Positions 46,801-57,300 of a stretch of 64,000 bases of DNA are shown piece by piece. A program made the translations under genes and the position numbers. The DNA is from Nemertoderma westbladi (lineage: Eukaryota; Xenacoelomorpha; Nemertodermatida; Nemertodermatidae). Location of the stretch: the NCBI GenBank assembly GCA_032718475.1, contig JAUCBJ010000788.1, forward strand, positions 1-64,000. Direction: 5' to 3'. Below the pieces are notes generated by a model. That model made no database searches, was not told the origin of the DNA, and saw only the letters and a program-made list of their open reading frames with translations. Position 1 is the first letter of the stretch, and each line of letters begins with the position of its first letter.

Positions 46801-47607
46801 TGTTAGGGTGTTTACTGAGGCTAGTCTAGTGACTTGCCTCAGATTCACCAATGGCTTTGTTGGTCGGGGTGGAACATGAGAGTAGCCTCCAACTCCAGAA
46901 TCCCTCTCCCCATCACAATCTGGCCTCCCTGGTGACCCAGGGTTTGGGCCAGAAAGGTCATCAGGAAAGGGACTCAAAGAATTGTTGGCTGCTCTCTCTC
47001 CAGTAGGGGGTGAGACAGGCAGCCGGTCAGGAGTTAACTGACGCCTGTGAGGCCGATTGTGTCCGGTAATTCCACTGGCCTCTAGTGGCCGGACCTCCGC
47101 ATTGCTAATGTAATCCATAGTGGGGGTTGGGGGGTGCTTTTTTTGCCGAGTCAGCTCTCGGGGCAAATACCACACCCTGGTTTGCCATTCCACAGGGTGG
47201 GTGTCGCAATGGAGTCAGATATGAGGCCCATCACCCATATCTACTCTGGCGTACATGACCCACCATTTGCTGTTGCAGCTCATCTGCTGGGTCATGCCCT
47301 GTACCCTTGCTGCCAGGTGCAGGTCGCAGTGAAGTGCCCTCAGAGTGGACATGAGAACACTCTACTCCTAACCAGCCATTGGTAGATCACCATCTGCCTG
47401 GTCAGGCCATATACCCCTGCAGCCAAGTATATGGGTCCTTAATCCAGGACCAAGGGCGTCCTTATCCCAGAACGAAGGGGGTCCTAGTTACAGGACCAGA
47501 TTTGCCCTAGTAAGAGGGTCTATGCAGCTACAGGTGGCACCTCCTTTATGCTGCATGGAGGTGGCAAGTTTTCTTGATCAATGACCTAGAATACCTGACC
47601 TGACAAC
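43830..47607 (-). mobile_element. RTE-like non-LTR retrotransposon (LINE), near full length
   Basis: TGCCATCTCTGCT flanks it on both sides (43817-43829 and 47608-47620), showing target-primed insertion into the LTR element. Its 3' end on the minus strand is a TAG/TAC trinucleotide microsatellite rather than poly-A, as is common in RTE-type elements. It has one long frame and a 5' leader of about 410 bp. 3778 bp is a normal full-length size for this group. Confidence 0.85.
43891..47193 (-). pseudogene. LINE ORF: apurinic-type endonuclease plus reverse transcriptase, one stop
   Basis: A single reading frame of about 1100 codons is interrupted only by a TAA at codon 721 (45031-45033). Near the start (codons 1-110) it is Pro-rich. 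The endonuclease follows: VQEHRM (Glu 157), FLGDFNA (273-277), SQIDHIL (335-341) and SSDHRLIV (361-368), the expected catalytic positions. The RT shows ASGVDGVPPEVFK, FRGISL, VFVDFFKAFDS after the stop, GVLQGDTLAPFLF and LDFADDL (FADD at about 842-845, the catalytic box), then the thumb and C-terminal region to 43891. The protein nicks DNA and primes cDNA synthesis at the nick. The start ATG is assumed from the first Met. Confidence 0.85.
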
Positions 47608-47620
47608 TGCCATCTCTGCT

Positions 47621-47778
47621 GGCCTCCCCCTTAGTATGTGTGCTGGCATTGAAGGCCTCGACAACCCCTGTTCGTCCTTCGGCGTACATGGTATCTGCAT
47701 ATGTAATGCCCCCTCGCACTCTGTCGGTCCTGCGTGCGTATCCAACATGCCTCCTACTTTCCTGACTCCTTTATCATG
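47621..47778. other. LTR-element sequence between protease and LINE
   Basis: Short non-coding stretch downstream of the protease stop. It is where RT sequence would begin in a complete BEL/Pao element, but none is present. Confidence 0.45.
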
Positions 47779-48935
47779 TTAACTCATGGGCTTCTCTGCC
47801 CCTGGTCTAATCCTCTCACATCCTCTCCCTTTCCATTTAGTCTTCTTACTCAACCTCCCCCTTGTCAGTATGCCTCTCAACCGGACCGGCGTCTCTTCCA
47901 GACACTCCTCTGAACACTCCTCCGGACACTCCTCCGGACTATTGTCCTCCTGACACTCCACCGGACACTCCTCCGGTTTGTCCTCTGGACATTTCGCCAT
48001 CCGCTCCTCTCCATCTCCGTACCGATACTTGCTAGGACCCTTGTTCCAATCCATTGTCTCTAAATCTTCTGCATCCAAGCCATTCTCTTCCACCCACTCT
48101 CTTGGTGTTCTCTCTCTAGGTGCTTCCACTTCTAGCTGTCTCCCTCTATCGCCCGTCTCTGGCCTCTCCTCTACCTCCTCAACAGTCCCTGGCACCATGC
48201 ACCCTGAAGTCTCGGTTACACTGAATGGTATATTGGTTCTGATTGGGCCGTTTAGCGTCCACCTGAATGGTGTTAAAATCGCCACCGGGTCACACCGCCT
48301 GTCTTCGCCAAAGACCGTTTGTATTCTCTTGTGGGCCGTCGGACAGTCCATTCCTACTATAATGGATACCTTCCTAACGTCCACCTCTGGGATTGAGAAA
48401 TCGATATCATCCAGGAATTTATATTGCTTGACCTCGATGTTGGTTGGCCGCCTGGCATTGATATTTATCGACCCTATCACTTGGATGGGGTCGATGGTCG
48501 CCCATAGTCGCATCCCGGTGCCACCGCTGCTATCGCGCACCATCCGGTCCTCATCTCCAGGACCTCATCTCTGCTGGAGATGGTTGTTACCGCCATTCTA
48601 CTTGGCCTCGTTCTCAATCCTATCTCTTCGGCCACCCAATTCTCGATTAATGTGAAGGCAGCTCCACTATCGACAAGCATCAGTGTGGTCACTGATCGAT
48701 TGCCCTCTCCAATCACTCGCACTGGTACCACCCCGAGTAGTACCGTTCCTCTCTTCTTTGCTCCTACTGTGCTCGTTGCCATCGTTTGGCCTTTACTTTG
48801 ACCGAACTTAACCGGCGTCTCCTTGCATTGTCTAGCTCTGTGTCCACTCATCATACACCGCAAGCAGATCTCATTTCTCGCCGCGTATTCTACCTGATCT
48901 TCCCTGGGTAGCGCTTGCCAGTACCTGCAGTTCAT
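47779..48935 (-). pseudogene. BEL/Pao-type zinc knuckle and aspartic protease (A17-like)
   Basis: The first piece (48935-48477) has knuckle CLRCMMSGHRARQC and the catalytic LMLVDSGAAFTLIE. After a frameshift near 48540 the second piece (48543-47779) has VSIIVGMDCPTAH and ILTPFRWTLNGP, both typical of the peptidase that joins RT in BEL/Pao polyproteins. After that it becomes Glu-rich with a repeated Glu-Cys-Pro motif (EECPEECSEECLEE) and stops at 47779, with no RT. The protease would cleave the element's polyproteins. The knuckle appears to belong to the Gag C-terminus; a frameshift near 49000-49050, by a 15-bp duplication of TTGCATTTGTACCAG, separates it from Gag. Confidence 0.75.
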
Positions 48936-48952
48936 GGTCTGATGAAGCGCAT

Positions 48953-51900
48953 TTATATGTAGCTGGCATTTGCTCTTTGGGTCGTAGCCGTCCTTATACA
49001 GTGCATTGTGTATCGCAGTTGCATTTGTACCAGTTGCATTTGTACCAATCGGTTCAGCCTACTGTGCGTGCTGGGGTTATGTCTATTTGTGTTGTTATTT
49101 TTCCCCTGTCCGCTCCATGATGTGGTCTTGCCCCTGGCTACTTGTGGACTAGCAGTCCCCTGCGTCGCTGCGTATGGCAGTGATAGTCTGAGCTTTGGCA
49201 ATGCATTCGACGCGTTGTGTTCTGGCTTTGGTCTATTGTACTCGGTCTTTGGTTCCTTTCCCAGGCTATCCTCGCTATAGACTGGGTCTGTTATTAATTC
49301 GGCTTCGTAGTTTAAGAAGCTCGACATTTCTTCTAAACCCGGTTCCGCACCCTTCTTATCTCGAGTGGAGAAAGCAATTTTTCTCCAATTGTTGCGCAGC
49401 CATATCGGTAGTGCCTGCGCTATCGTGGTGATGTTGTTGGACGCGTTGAGCTCGTATGGCGCGTCTAGCGTCTTTAACACGATTAGCGCCTTCTCGACCT
49501 TGTTCGCGAACGTCTTAATGCTAACGGGATTATCCTGTAGGCCACCCGATGTTATGCCTCTCAGGGTTTGCCGGATGATCTTGGCCGGGTGCTCGTATAC
49601 CCTGTCCAGTGCCCGCCATGCCGTCGTGAAGCCGCCCTCGATACCCTGGTATTGCCTCACGATGTCGTATGCTGGGCCTCCTGTATATACTTGCAAATAC
49701 TTTAGGCACTCCGCCTGCGTCAAGTTCTTTGTTAGTATTTCGTTACTATACATGCGCCGAAACTGCAGATATTCTTCCGGCCTACTCCCATCGAATTTGA
49801 ACGGTTCCACAGGTGGTAACTCGATCCTAGTTTTTAACGCATCGATTAACATGGCCATCCCCATCGCTTGCGCTTCTAATGGGTTCGATGGGTGTTGTAT
49901 AGTCTCTCCTGTTGGGTGCGGCCCGTTCATCCTATTCCCTGTCTTCCTTTGGCTCGGGTATATCATCGGGGGTAGCGGCCCCCTCCATATTTCGGTGTCA
50001 CATGATCTATTTTTATCCAAGGGGTTCGTTGTTCTTACTCCTATTGGGGTATATTGTTGATATTGTGATGGGGGAATGTCACCCTGCCCCCCCCACTCCC
50101 CCACCGGTATGTCTGGTACTGGGGTTGATGTTGATATATTGGGGCCCATGCACCTATCCGCAATAATTCCCCCCTCCCCTGGGTATATGTTATGTCCTTG
50201 CATGCTGTAGTCATACTGCTGTACTGGTACCGGTATAGGCCTATCAGCTTCTGGCCTACCTGCTGGTATGTATTCCGCGACTTCCGGGTTTAATCCCGTT
50301 GTCCGCGCTATCCTATCGCCTACATTATTCCTGCCAGCATGGCCTATGGTATGTGCAGTAAGGCCTGCAGTATGTCCTACAGTCTGTATGTGTTGCTCGG
50401 GTTCGAAGTTTAATCTTCTCGAATAATCCTCCCCGCGGCTACCGTATTCTTGATCGGTAGCTAGATCCCGCCGGGAAGTTTCTCTTCGACCCCCTCTACT
50501 GCTCTTGTCCTCGTACCGGTACATCACGTACCCCTCTCTCGACGCGTAGTACGCCTCGTCAGGTCGCGTTTCTCCGGGACGACGGCAATCTCCCGAAGTT
50601 CGACCCCACTGACTCTCCGTTCCCATCTCAACTATCGACGGCTCGCTATCCGTCCTCGCTCTCCTATCGTTCGCGACGACACTTCTTCTACTTCCTTCTC
50701 TTCTTCTCTCTACAGTGCAGTATTCCCGCTCGTGAGATCTCTCGTCGACCTCCCAGTTAAACTCCACTGTTCTTCTTCCCTCCTCTGATCGGGCTCGACG
50801 CTTTGTCTGCCCTCTCGCGGCGTCAACCTGTCTCTCTCTGCTCGATAGCACGCCGCTGGGGATACTCTCAATCCCCCTATTACTCTCCGTCACCGGGTGT
50901 TGCGGTTTACCTAGCTCGGCCCGCGCATTATCCGTCGACGCTTGTGGGGCACTCTCTGCCCCCCCCCCCCCCCTCTCGCCGCTAACTTCTCGCTTTGGGG
51001 CTCCTGTAGCCCCCCCCCCCCCCCACTCGCCACATATCACGCCACTACCTCTTACTTCACCTCTACACCCCTCTTCAGTCGACACAATGTCTCTACTGCG
51101 GCTGGGTCTACTCACCCCCGCCTCTCTCTCTACTACTACGTGGCCTTCCAGGCCCCTCTCGGGTTAACTCAACCCCGCCACTTCCTGCCTACCAACTACG
51201 TGGCCTACCAGGCCCCCGTAGGGTTGGCTCAACCCCGCCACTTCTTGCCTACAAACCACGTGGCCCACCAGGCCCCCGTCGGGCTGGCTCAACCCCGCCA
51301 CTTCCTGCCTACTAACTACGTGGCCCACCAGGCCCTCATCTGTCGGGTTATACACGTCCGACACGTTCACATTAATAGCACCACCAGTATTGCCATTGGT
51401 TAGATCAATTAAATCCTCTAACTCAATTAAATTATTTTGTACACCCAAATTAGAAACGGAATTATTTTGTTCATTCGAAATAAGATTATTTGAATTATTT
51501 TGCGTGATTACATTATTTGAATTATTTTGCGTAATTACGTTATTTGAATTATTTTGTAAATTCGAATTTAGATTATTATTTGAATTATTTGATTTATTTG
51601 TATTTAAATTTAAATTACTACTACTAGGTAAAATATTTCCTGCAATAAAGGTTTGGTTAGAATTATCCAATACGGTACTATTAATATTAACGTCGTCTAC
51701 TGTATTATTATTATTACCCCCCCCCCCCCCCCCCCCCCCCGCCCGTACGGTCACACCAGTCTCGGGTCTGTCGTGCGGTCCCTGTAAGTGGGGTATTAAT
51801 AAATGTTTCCACAACCCTTGGCTCCTCGAAAATACTCGAGCCAGCGTCACTCTCTGACAACCCCATCTGCGCCAGTTCCAGCCTGCGCCTCTGTTTGGTT

Positions 51901-52986
51901 TGATACTGAATAAGTCCGCTTATGCGGGCATGTAAATCATCCCGCACACGCTTTCCCGCTCTCTCTCTCTCTGTATCCTCTTGCAAATTCTGTTTCACTA
52001 ACTCTGTTTCTCTCGCCTCACGCTCCTTACGTTCACTTTGCTCTCTTGCCTCACGCTCCTCTTGCTCCTTCCTCCCTATTTCCTCGCACTCCCTAAAGCT
52101 TCTCGCGACCTTCTCGGCTTTCTCTCTATTTACTCTAACTAGTTCTTTCTCCTTCTCTAATAGCGCACTCTCTTCCTCTAACTGTCTCAGATCGAGTTGG
52201 CACGCCAGAATTATTGCCATCACCCGTTTTTCTTTTGCGGAGGATGTAGCAGACTTATCGGTTGTGACGGATTCCCTCCGCCTTCCCGTCCTACTAACTC
52301 TCCCCCGCCTCCCGGAACTCACTCCGACCGACGAGACCGAATCCTCGGGGTTAACCTCGGATTCGCCCTCCTGCGGTCTCCTTCAACCCACTAATTTTAC
52401 TCCCCGGGCATCGACTAAGTATGGCCCTATGTACACTACACTAGGCTGCATACCCCTACACTCCCACAGTTCAGACAGTTCGCTGGCAACCCCTCTCGCT
52501 CTCTCCTCGGCTAGTTCTCTCTGCCCAAAACGCATTAGATAGTTAAAGTGTTCATTCGACTCACCTAATCGCCTTTTCAACTTCACCTGGTCTATCTTGG
52601 CCCCTCCTTTGGTCTCTTTGAGTAGTTTCCGGGTCGCGTTGTAGGCCCGTCGAAGTCGATCGCTGACCCCGACGTCCTCGTCGCCGACATCTCCTCTATC
52701 TCTCTGGGTCCGGCATCGTACCGGCGGCCCCACCGTCGCCGTTCCGGTGGGCCGTCCGTCGCCCATGGCCTGTGGCTGGCCGGCGACCGCCGTCGTGTGT
52801 CGACTTGTCTCTTTCTCCTCCCGACTCGCTCTCCGGTTGTAGACGGCCCCCCTCATCTTTGATTACCGGATCACCCTTTGTTGATGGGTCCGGCGTCGTG
52901 GGTCGGTACCGTCGCATCGCGGCCTCGCGGATCGTTAGATCGCCGTCCGGGGTCCGCGGCGGTGTCGTATCTCCTGGTCGACTCAT
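48953..52986 (-). pseudogene. Gag of the BEL/Pao-like element, broken
   Basis: Gag forms the virus-like particle. Reading starts MSRPGDTTPP at 52986, 56 bp inside the 5' LTR. It changes frame within 52700-52856, crosses a TGA at 52383, and continues into a Glu/Lys/Arg coiled coil (52322-51750). A run of about 22 C on the plus strand (51718-51739) shifts the frame again. Next come an Asn-rich segment, a 20-residue repeat (VGHVVCRQEVAGLSQ, four copies, last one with CAA changed to TAA at 51164), an Arg/Glu-rich region and a folded part with PEEYLQFRRMY and AWRALDRVYEHPAKI, which resembles the BEL/Pao Gag core. About 1340 codons is long for a Gag. Confidence 0.65.
51164..51345 (-). repeat. 60-bp coding repeat in Gag
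   Basis: Copies of a 60-bp unit encode 20 residues each (CRQEVAGLSQ, GGLVGHVV). The plus-strand words CAACCCCGCCACTTC recur about every 60 bp. The leftmost copy carries the nonsense change. Confidence 0.75.
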
Positions 52987-53042
52987 CTTTGTACTTAGCT
53001 AGTGACTTGTCAGTTTGTTAGGCAGCAGTTGGTTCTAATTAC

Positions 53043-53587
53043 TGTGACGGGATCCACCGAGGATCCCGGTTTATCCGGTTTCTAATCTACGCGTCCCCGC
53101 AGTGTGTATATGAAAAGGTAGAAAGAGTTATTGATCGTATATATAGTCGTATGATCGTATGATAGTTATTGTTATAAATGTACCGGTAAATGATAATGTG
53201 CTACTGACAGTGGACGGAGATGACGGTAATTAGAGTTCCGGTACCGTCCTAACTAACTGACTTACTACAAGTGAATGGGATAACATGATGACTGGTAATA
53301 TATATTGCACGGTTGGCCATGTGGTGTTACTCAGTCGATGCTTTCCCCCCATTGGCTAATAACCTAATTGTCGCCCTTTTACCTCCCTTGGAGTGTTTCC
53401 CTTTACCCCTGCTATTCCCTCTCTCTCAGGGGTGTAACCCCTGACCCCTATTGTGTGTATGTTCTCTGGGGTTTCTCCTTCCCACTTTGTTGGGGTGACA
53501 CGAGGTTGTTTGATAGTCGACCTCGTGTTCCCAATATTGCTTAAACCTCACTTTATGGGGTGGTTCGCGGAATTGAATAAGCTAACA
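53043..53587 (-). repeat. LTR, right copy (5' LTR of the minus-strand element)
   Basis: 545 bp, TGTGACGGG to GCTAACA, matching the left LTR. Differences include CCGTG/CAGTG near its start and GATTGAT/GTTTGAT near its end. The low divergence implies a fairly young insertion. Confidence 0.9.
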
Positions 53588-53592
53588 GTTTG
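53588..53592. other. Target-site duplication of LTR element, right (GTTTG)
   Basis: Matches 38852-38856. Confidence 0.85.
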
Positions 53593-53880
53593 AAAATTAT
53601 CTTGAGGTCTATTTGCGGGTAGGCATGGGAAATCAGTTTGAGTTTGTGGTTGATTTGTGATGACATGTAGCCTAAGTAAGGTAGGAGTAAGTAGATTGGT
53701 TTTTTGGCAAACGAAGTTATTTTGGGACGGGCTGGCCCCCCTAGTCTTGAGGTGACCCTGTGAATGACAGACCAGATAAGTTCACTGGGAAACCCGTTAA
53801 GGGACAGAATTTCATGTAGTTTATTTGTTTGAGTTTGAAATTGGCGCCAGTTGGTACAAATGTGAAAAATTCGAAAAATT
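53588..53880 (-). pseudogene. Penelope-like element, RT C-terminal tail (right of LTR insertion)
   Basis: The minus strand reads HICTNWRQFQ, LNGFPSELIW, FAKKPIYLLLPYLGYMSSQI and YPQIDLKIIFK up to the insertion point. It is open throughout and continues directly into the linker and GIY-YIG domain at 38856. Leu-Pro-Tyr followed by a Phe-Lys-Pro-type motif before the nuclease is the usual Penelope arrangement. It begins abruptly at about 53880, where an oppositely oriented RT fragment starts. Confidence 0.75.
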
Positions 53881-53881
53881 A

Positions 53882-54290
53882 ACGTAGCATGTGGCCAGTT
53901 TTGATGACAAAAACCTGTTTACGAATATACCGGTAGAAGAAACCATTGTTATATTGCTTAATCAATTATTTGAGGGGACAGATAAAGTAGATGGACTGAA
54001 TAGAAGACAGTACATAAAACTACTAGATTTTGCGTCCAAGAACACTGAGTTTATTTTAAACCAACATAAGTACTTGCAAATTGATGGCGTTTCGATGGGT
54101 AGCCCCATTGGGCCAACGTTTGCTAATGCATTTTTAAGCTTTTACGAAAAAAAATGGCTGTCCAATTGTCCACCTGATTTGAAACCAATGTTTTATAGGC
54201 GATATGTGGATGATTGCTTTATTTTATTCTGAGATAAACAACATGCTAATGATTTTTTAAGCTATCTAAATTCAAAACCAGTTAAATAAC
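53882..54290 (+). pseudogene. Penelope-like RT core fragment, opposite orientation
   Basis: The plus strand encodes SFDDKNLFTNIPVEETI, VSMGSPIGPTFANAFLSFYE and FYRRYVDDCFILF, the palm motifs of Penelope-type RT, with YVDD as the catalytic box. A TGA follows at 54230, then DKQHANDFLSYLNSKPVK and TAA. It is truncated at both ends, so it cannot encode an enzyme. It abuts the minus-strand tail of a Penelope-like element in head-to-head orientation, as seen with partial Penelope copies. Confidence 0.8.
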
Positions 54291-54388
54291 TGGGAGCAAA
54301 TCTTGGGATAGGATTAGCGCCCACGCCTACCCTCGGGTAGCAGCTATCGAAAGAGGAGCCTTCAGGTCGCCAGGAGCCTTCGGGTGAC
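54291..54388. other. Junction sequence with short hairpins before the satellite
   Basis: CTACCC-TC-GGGTAG and a repeated GGAGCCTTC(A/G)GGT word lie between the RT fragment and the satellite. The function is unknown. Confidence 0.45.
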
Positions 54389-57300
54389 CTTGTACCAGGT
54401 CATCTACATAAATAAAAGTGTACCAGGTCTCCTACATAAATAAAGTAAATGAAGGTGTACCAGGTCTCCTACATAAATAAAGTAAAAGAAAGTGTACCAG
54501 GTCTCCTACAAATAGAAAGTAAAAGAAAGTGTACCAGGTCTCCTCAAAAAATATAGTAATTATGAAAGTCTACCAGGTCATCTACATACACAAAGTAAAT
54601 GAAAGTGTACCAGGTCTCCTTCAAAAATAAAGTAAATGAAAGTCTACCAGGTCTCCTACAAAAATAAAGTAAATGTTAAAGTCTACCAGGTCATCTACAT
54701 AAACAAAGTAAATGAAAGTGTACCAGGTCTCCTACATAAACAAAGTAAATGTGAAAGTGTACCAGGTCTCCTACAAAAATAAAGTAAATGTGAAAGTGTA
54801 CCAGGTCTCCTACAAAAATAAAGTAAATGAAAGTCTACCAGGTTTCCTACAAAAATAAAGTAAATGTGAAAGTCTACCAGGTCATCTACATAAACAAAGT
54901 AAATGAAAGTGTACTAGGTCTCCTACAAAAATAAAGTAAATGAAAGTCTACCAGGTCTCCTACAAAAATAAAGTAAATGTTAAAGTCTACCTGGTCATCT
55001 ACATAAACAAAGTAAATGAAAGTGTACCAGGTCTCCTACATAAACAAAGTAAATGTGAAAGTGTACCAGGTCTCCTACAAAAATAAATTAAATGAAAGTG
55101 TACCAGGTCTCCTACAAAAATAAAGTAAATGTTAAAGTCTACCAGGTCTCCTACAAAAATAAAGTAAATGTGAAAGTGTTCCAGGTCTCCTACAAAAATA
55201 AATTAAATGAAAGTGTACTAGGTCTCCTACAAAAATAAAGTAAATGTTAAAGTGTACCAGGTCTCCTACATAAACAAAGTAAAGGAATTGTGCCAGGTCT
55301 CCTACAAAAATAAATTAAATGAAAGTGTACTAGGTCTCCTACAAAAATTAATTAAATGAAAGTGTACTAGGTCTCCTACAAAAATAAAGTAAATGTTAAA
55401 GTGTACTAGGTCTCCTACATAAACAAAGTAAAGGAATTGTGCCAGGTCTCCTACAAAAATAAATTAAATGAAAGTGTACTAGGTCTCCTACAAAAATAAA
55501 GTAAATGTTAAAGTCTACCTGGTCATCTACATAAACAAAGTAAATGAAAGTGTACCAGGTCTCCTACATAAACAAAGTAAATGTGAAAGTGTACCAGGTC
55601 TCCTACAAAAATAAATTAAATGAAAGTGTACCAGGTCTCCTACAAAAATAAAGTAAATGTTAAAGTCTACCAGGTCTCCTACAAAAATAAAGTAAATGTG
55701 AAAGTGTTCCAGGTCTCCTACAAAAATAAATTAATTGAAAGTGTACTAGGTCTCCTACAAAAATAAAGTAAATGTGAAAATGTATCAGGTCTCCTACAAA
55801 AATAAAGTAAATGTTAAAGTGTACCAGGTCTCCTACATAAACAAAGTAAAGGAATTGTGCCAGGTCTCCTACAAAAATAAATTAAATGAAAGTGTACTAG
55901 GTCTCCTACAAAAATTAATTAAATGAAAGTGTACTAGGTCTCCTACAAAAATAAAGTAAATGTTAAATTGTACCAGGTCTCCTACATAAACAAAGTAAAT
56001 GAAAGTGTACCAGGTCTCCTACATAAACAAAGTAAATGAAAGTGTACCAGGTGTCCTACATAAACAAAATAAATGAAAGTGTACCAGGTCATCTACATAA
56101 ACACAGTAAATCAAAGTGTACCAGGTCTCCTACATACACAAAGTAAATGAAATTGTACCAGGTCTCCTACAAAAATAAAGTAATTATGAAAGTCTACCAG
56201 GTGATCTACATAAACAAAGTAAATGAAAGTGTACCAGGTCTCCTACAATTATAAAATAAATGAAAGTGTACCAGGTCTCCTACAAAAATAAAGTAATTAT
56301 GAAAGTCTATCAGGTCTCCTACAAAATAAAGTAAATGTGAAAGTGTACCAGGTCTCCTACAAAAATAAAGTAAATGTTAAAGTGTACCAGGTCTCCTACA
56401 TAAACAAAGTAAATGAATGTGTACCAGTTATCCTACAAATATAAAGTAAATGAAAGTGTACCAGGTGTCCTACATAAACAAAGTAAATGAAAGTGTACCA
56501 GGTCTCCTACAAAAATAAAGTAATTATGAAAGTCTACCAGGTCGTCTACATAAACAAAATAAATGAAAGTGTACCAGGTCTCCTACAAATATAAAGTAAA
56601 TTAAAGTCTACCAGGTCTCCTACAAAAATAAAGTAAATGAAAGTGTACCAGTTCTCCTACATAAACAAAGTAAATGAATTGTACCAGGTCTCCTACAAAA
56701 ACAACTTAAATGAATTGAACCAGGTCATCTACATAAACAAAGTAAATGAAAGTGTACCAGGTCTCCTACATAAACAAAGTAAATGAAAGTGTACCAGGTC
56801 TCCTACAAAAATAAAGTAATTATGAAAGTCTACCAGGTCGTCTACATAAACAAAATAAATGAAAGTGTACCAGGTCTCCTACAAATATAAAGTAAATGAA
56901 AGTCTACCAGGTCTCCTACAAAAATAAAGTAAATGAAAGTATACCAGGTCTCCTACATAAACAAAGTAAATGAATGTGTACCAGTTATCCTACAAATATA
57001 AAGTAAATGAAAGTGTACCAGGTGTCCTACATAAACAAAATAAATAAATTATACCAGGTCATCTACATAAACAAAGTAAATGAAAGTCTACCAGGTCTCA
57101 TACAAAAATAAAGTAAATGTGAAAGTGTACCAGGTCTCCTACAAAAATAAAGTAAATGGTAAAGTGTACCAGGTCTCCTACAAAAATAAAGTAAATGTGA
57201 AAGTGTACCAGGTCTCCTACAAAAATAAAGTAAATGGTAAAGTGTACCAGGTCTCCTACAAAAATGAAGTAATTGTGGAAGTGTACCAGGTCTCCTACAA

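Larger units (their letters stand above)
38857..53587 (-). mobile_element. BEL/Pao-like LTR retrotransposon lacking RT and integrase, with nested LINE
   Basis: Two LTRs of about 550 bp enclose 13.6 kb, or 10.0 kb without the nested LINE. The duplicated target is GTTTG. In minus orientation the order is 5' LTR, long Gag frame (52986-48953), zinc knuckle and A17-like protease (48935-47779), a 49-bp tandem array, an unfamiliar frame ending in zinc knuckles (42247-40264), polypurine tract, 3' LTR. I see no RT, RNase H or integrase motifs, so it would depend on an autonomous relative. Stops and frameshifts mean this copy is dead. No tRNA-complementary TGG is next to the 5' LTR, so the primer site is unclear. 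Confidence 0.8.

Noticed and set aside
53043-53050. Primer-binding site next to the 5' LTR
   Set aside because: The sequence following the LTR on the minus strand (GTAATTAGAACC) lacks the TGG expected opposite a tRNA 3' end; I could not match a tRNA.
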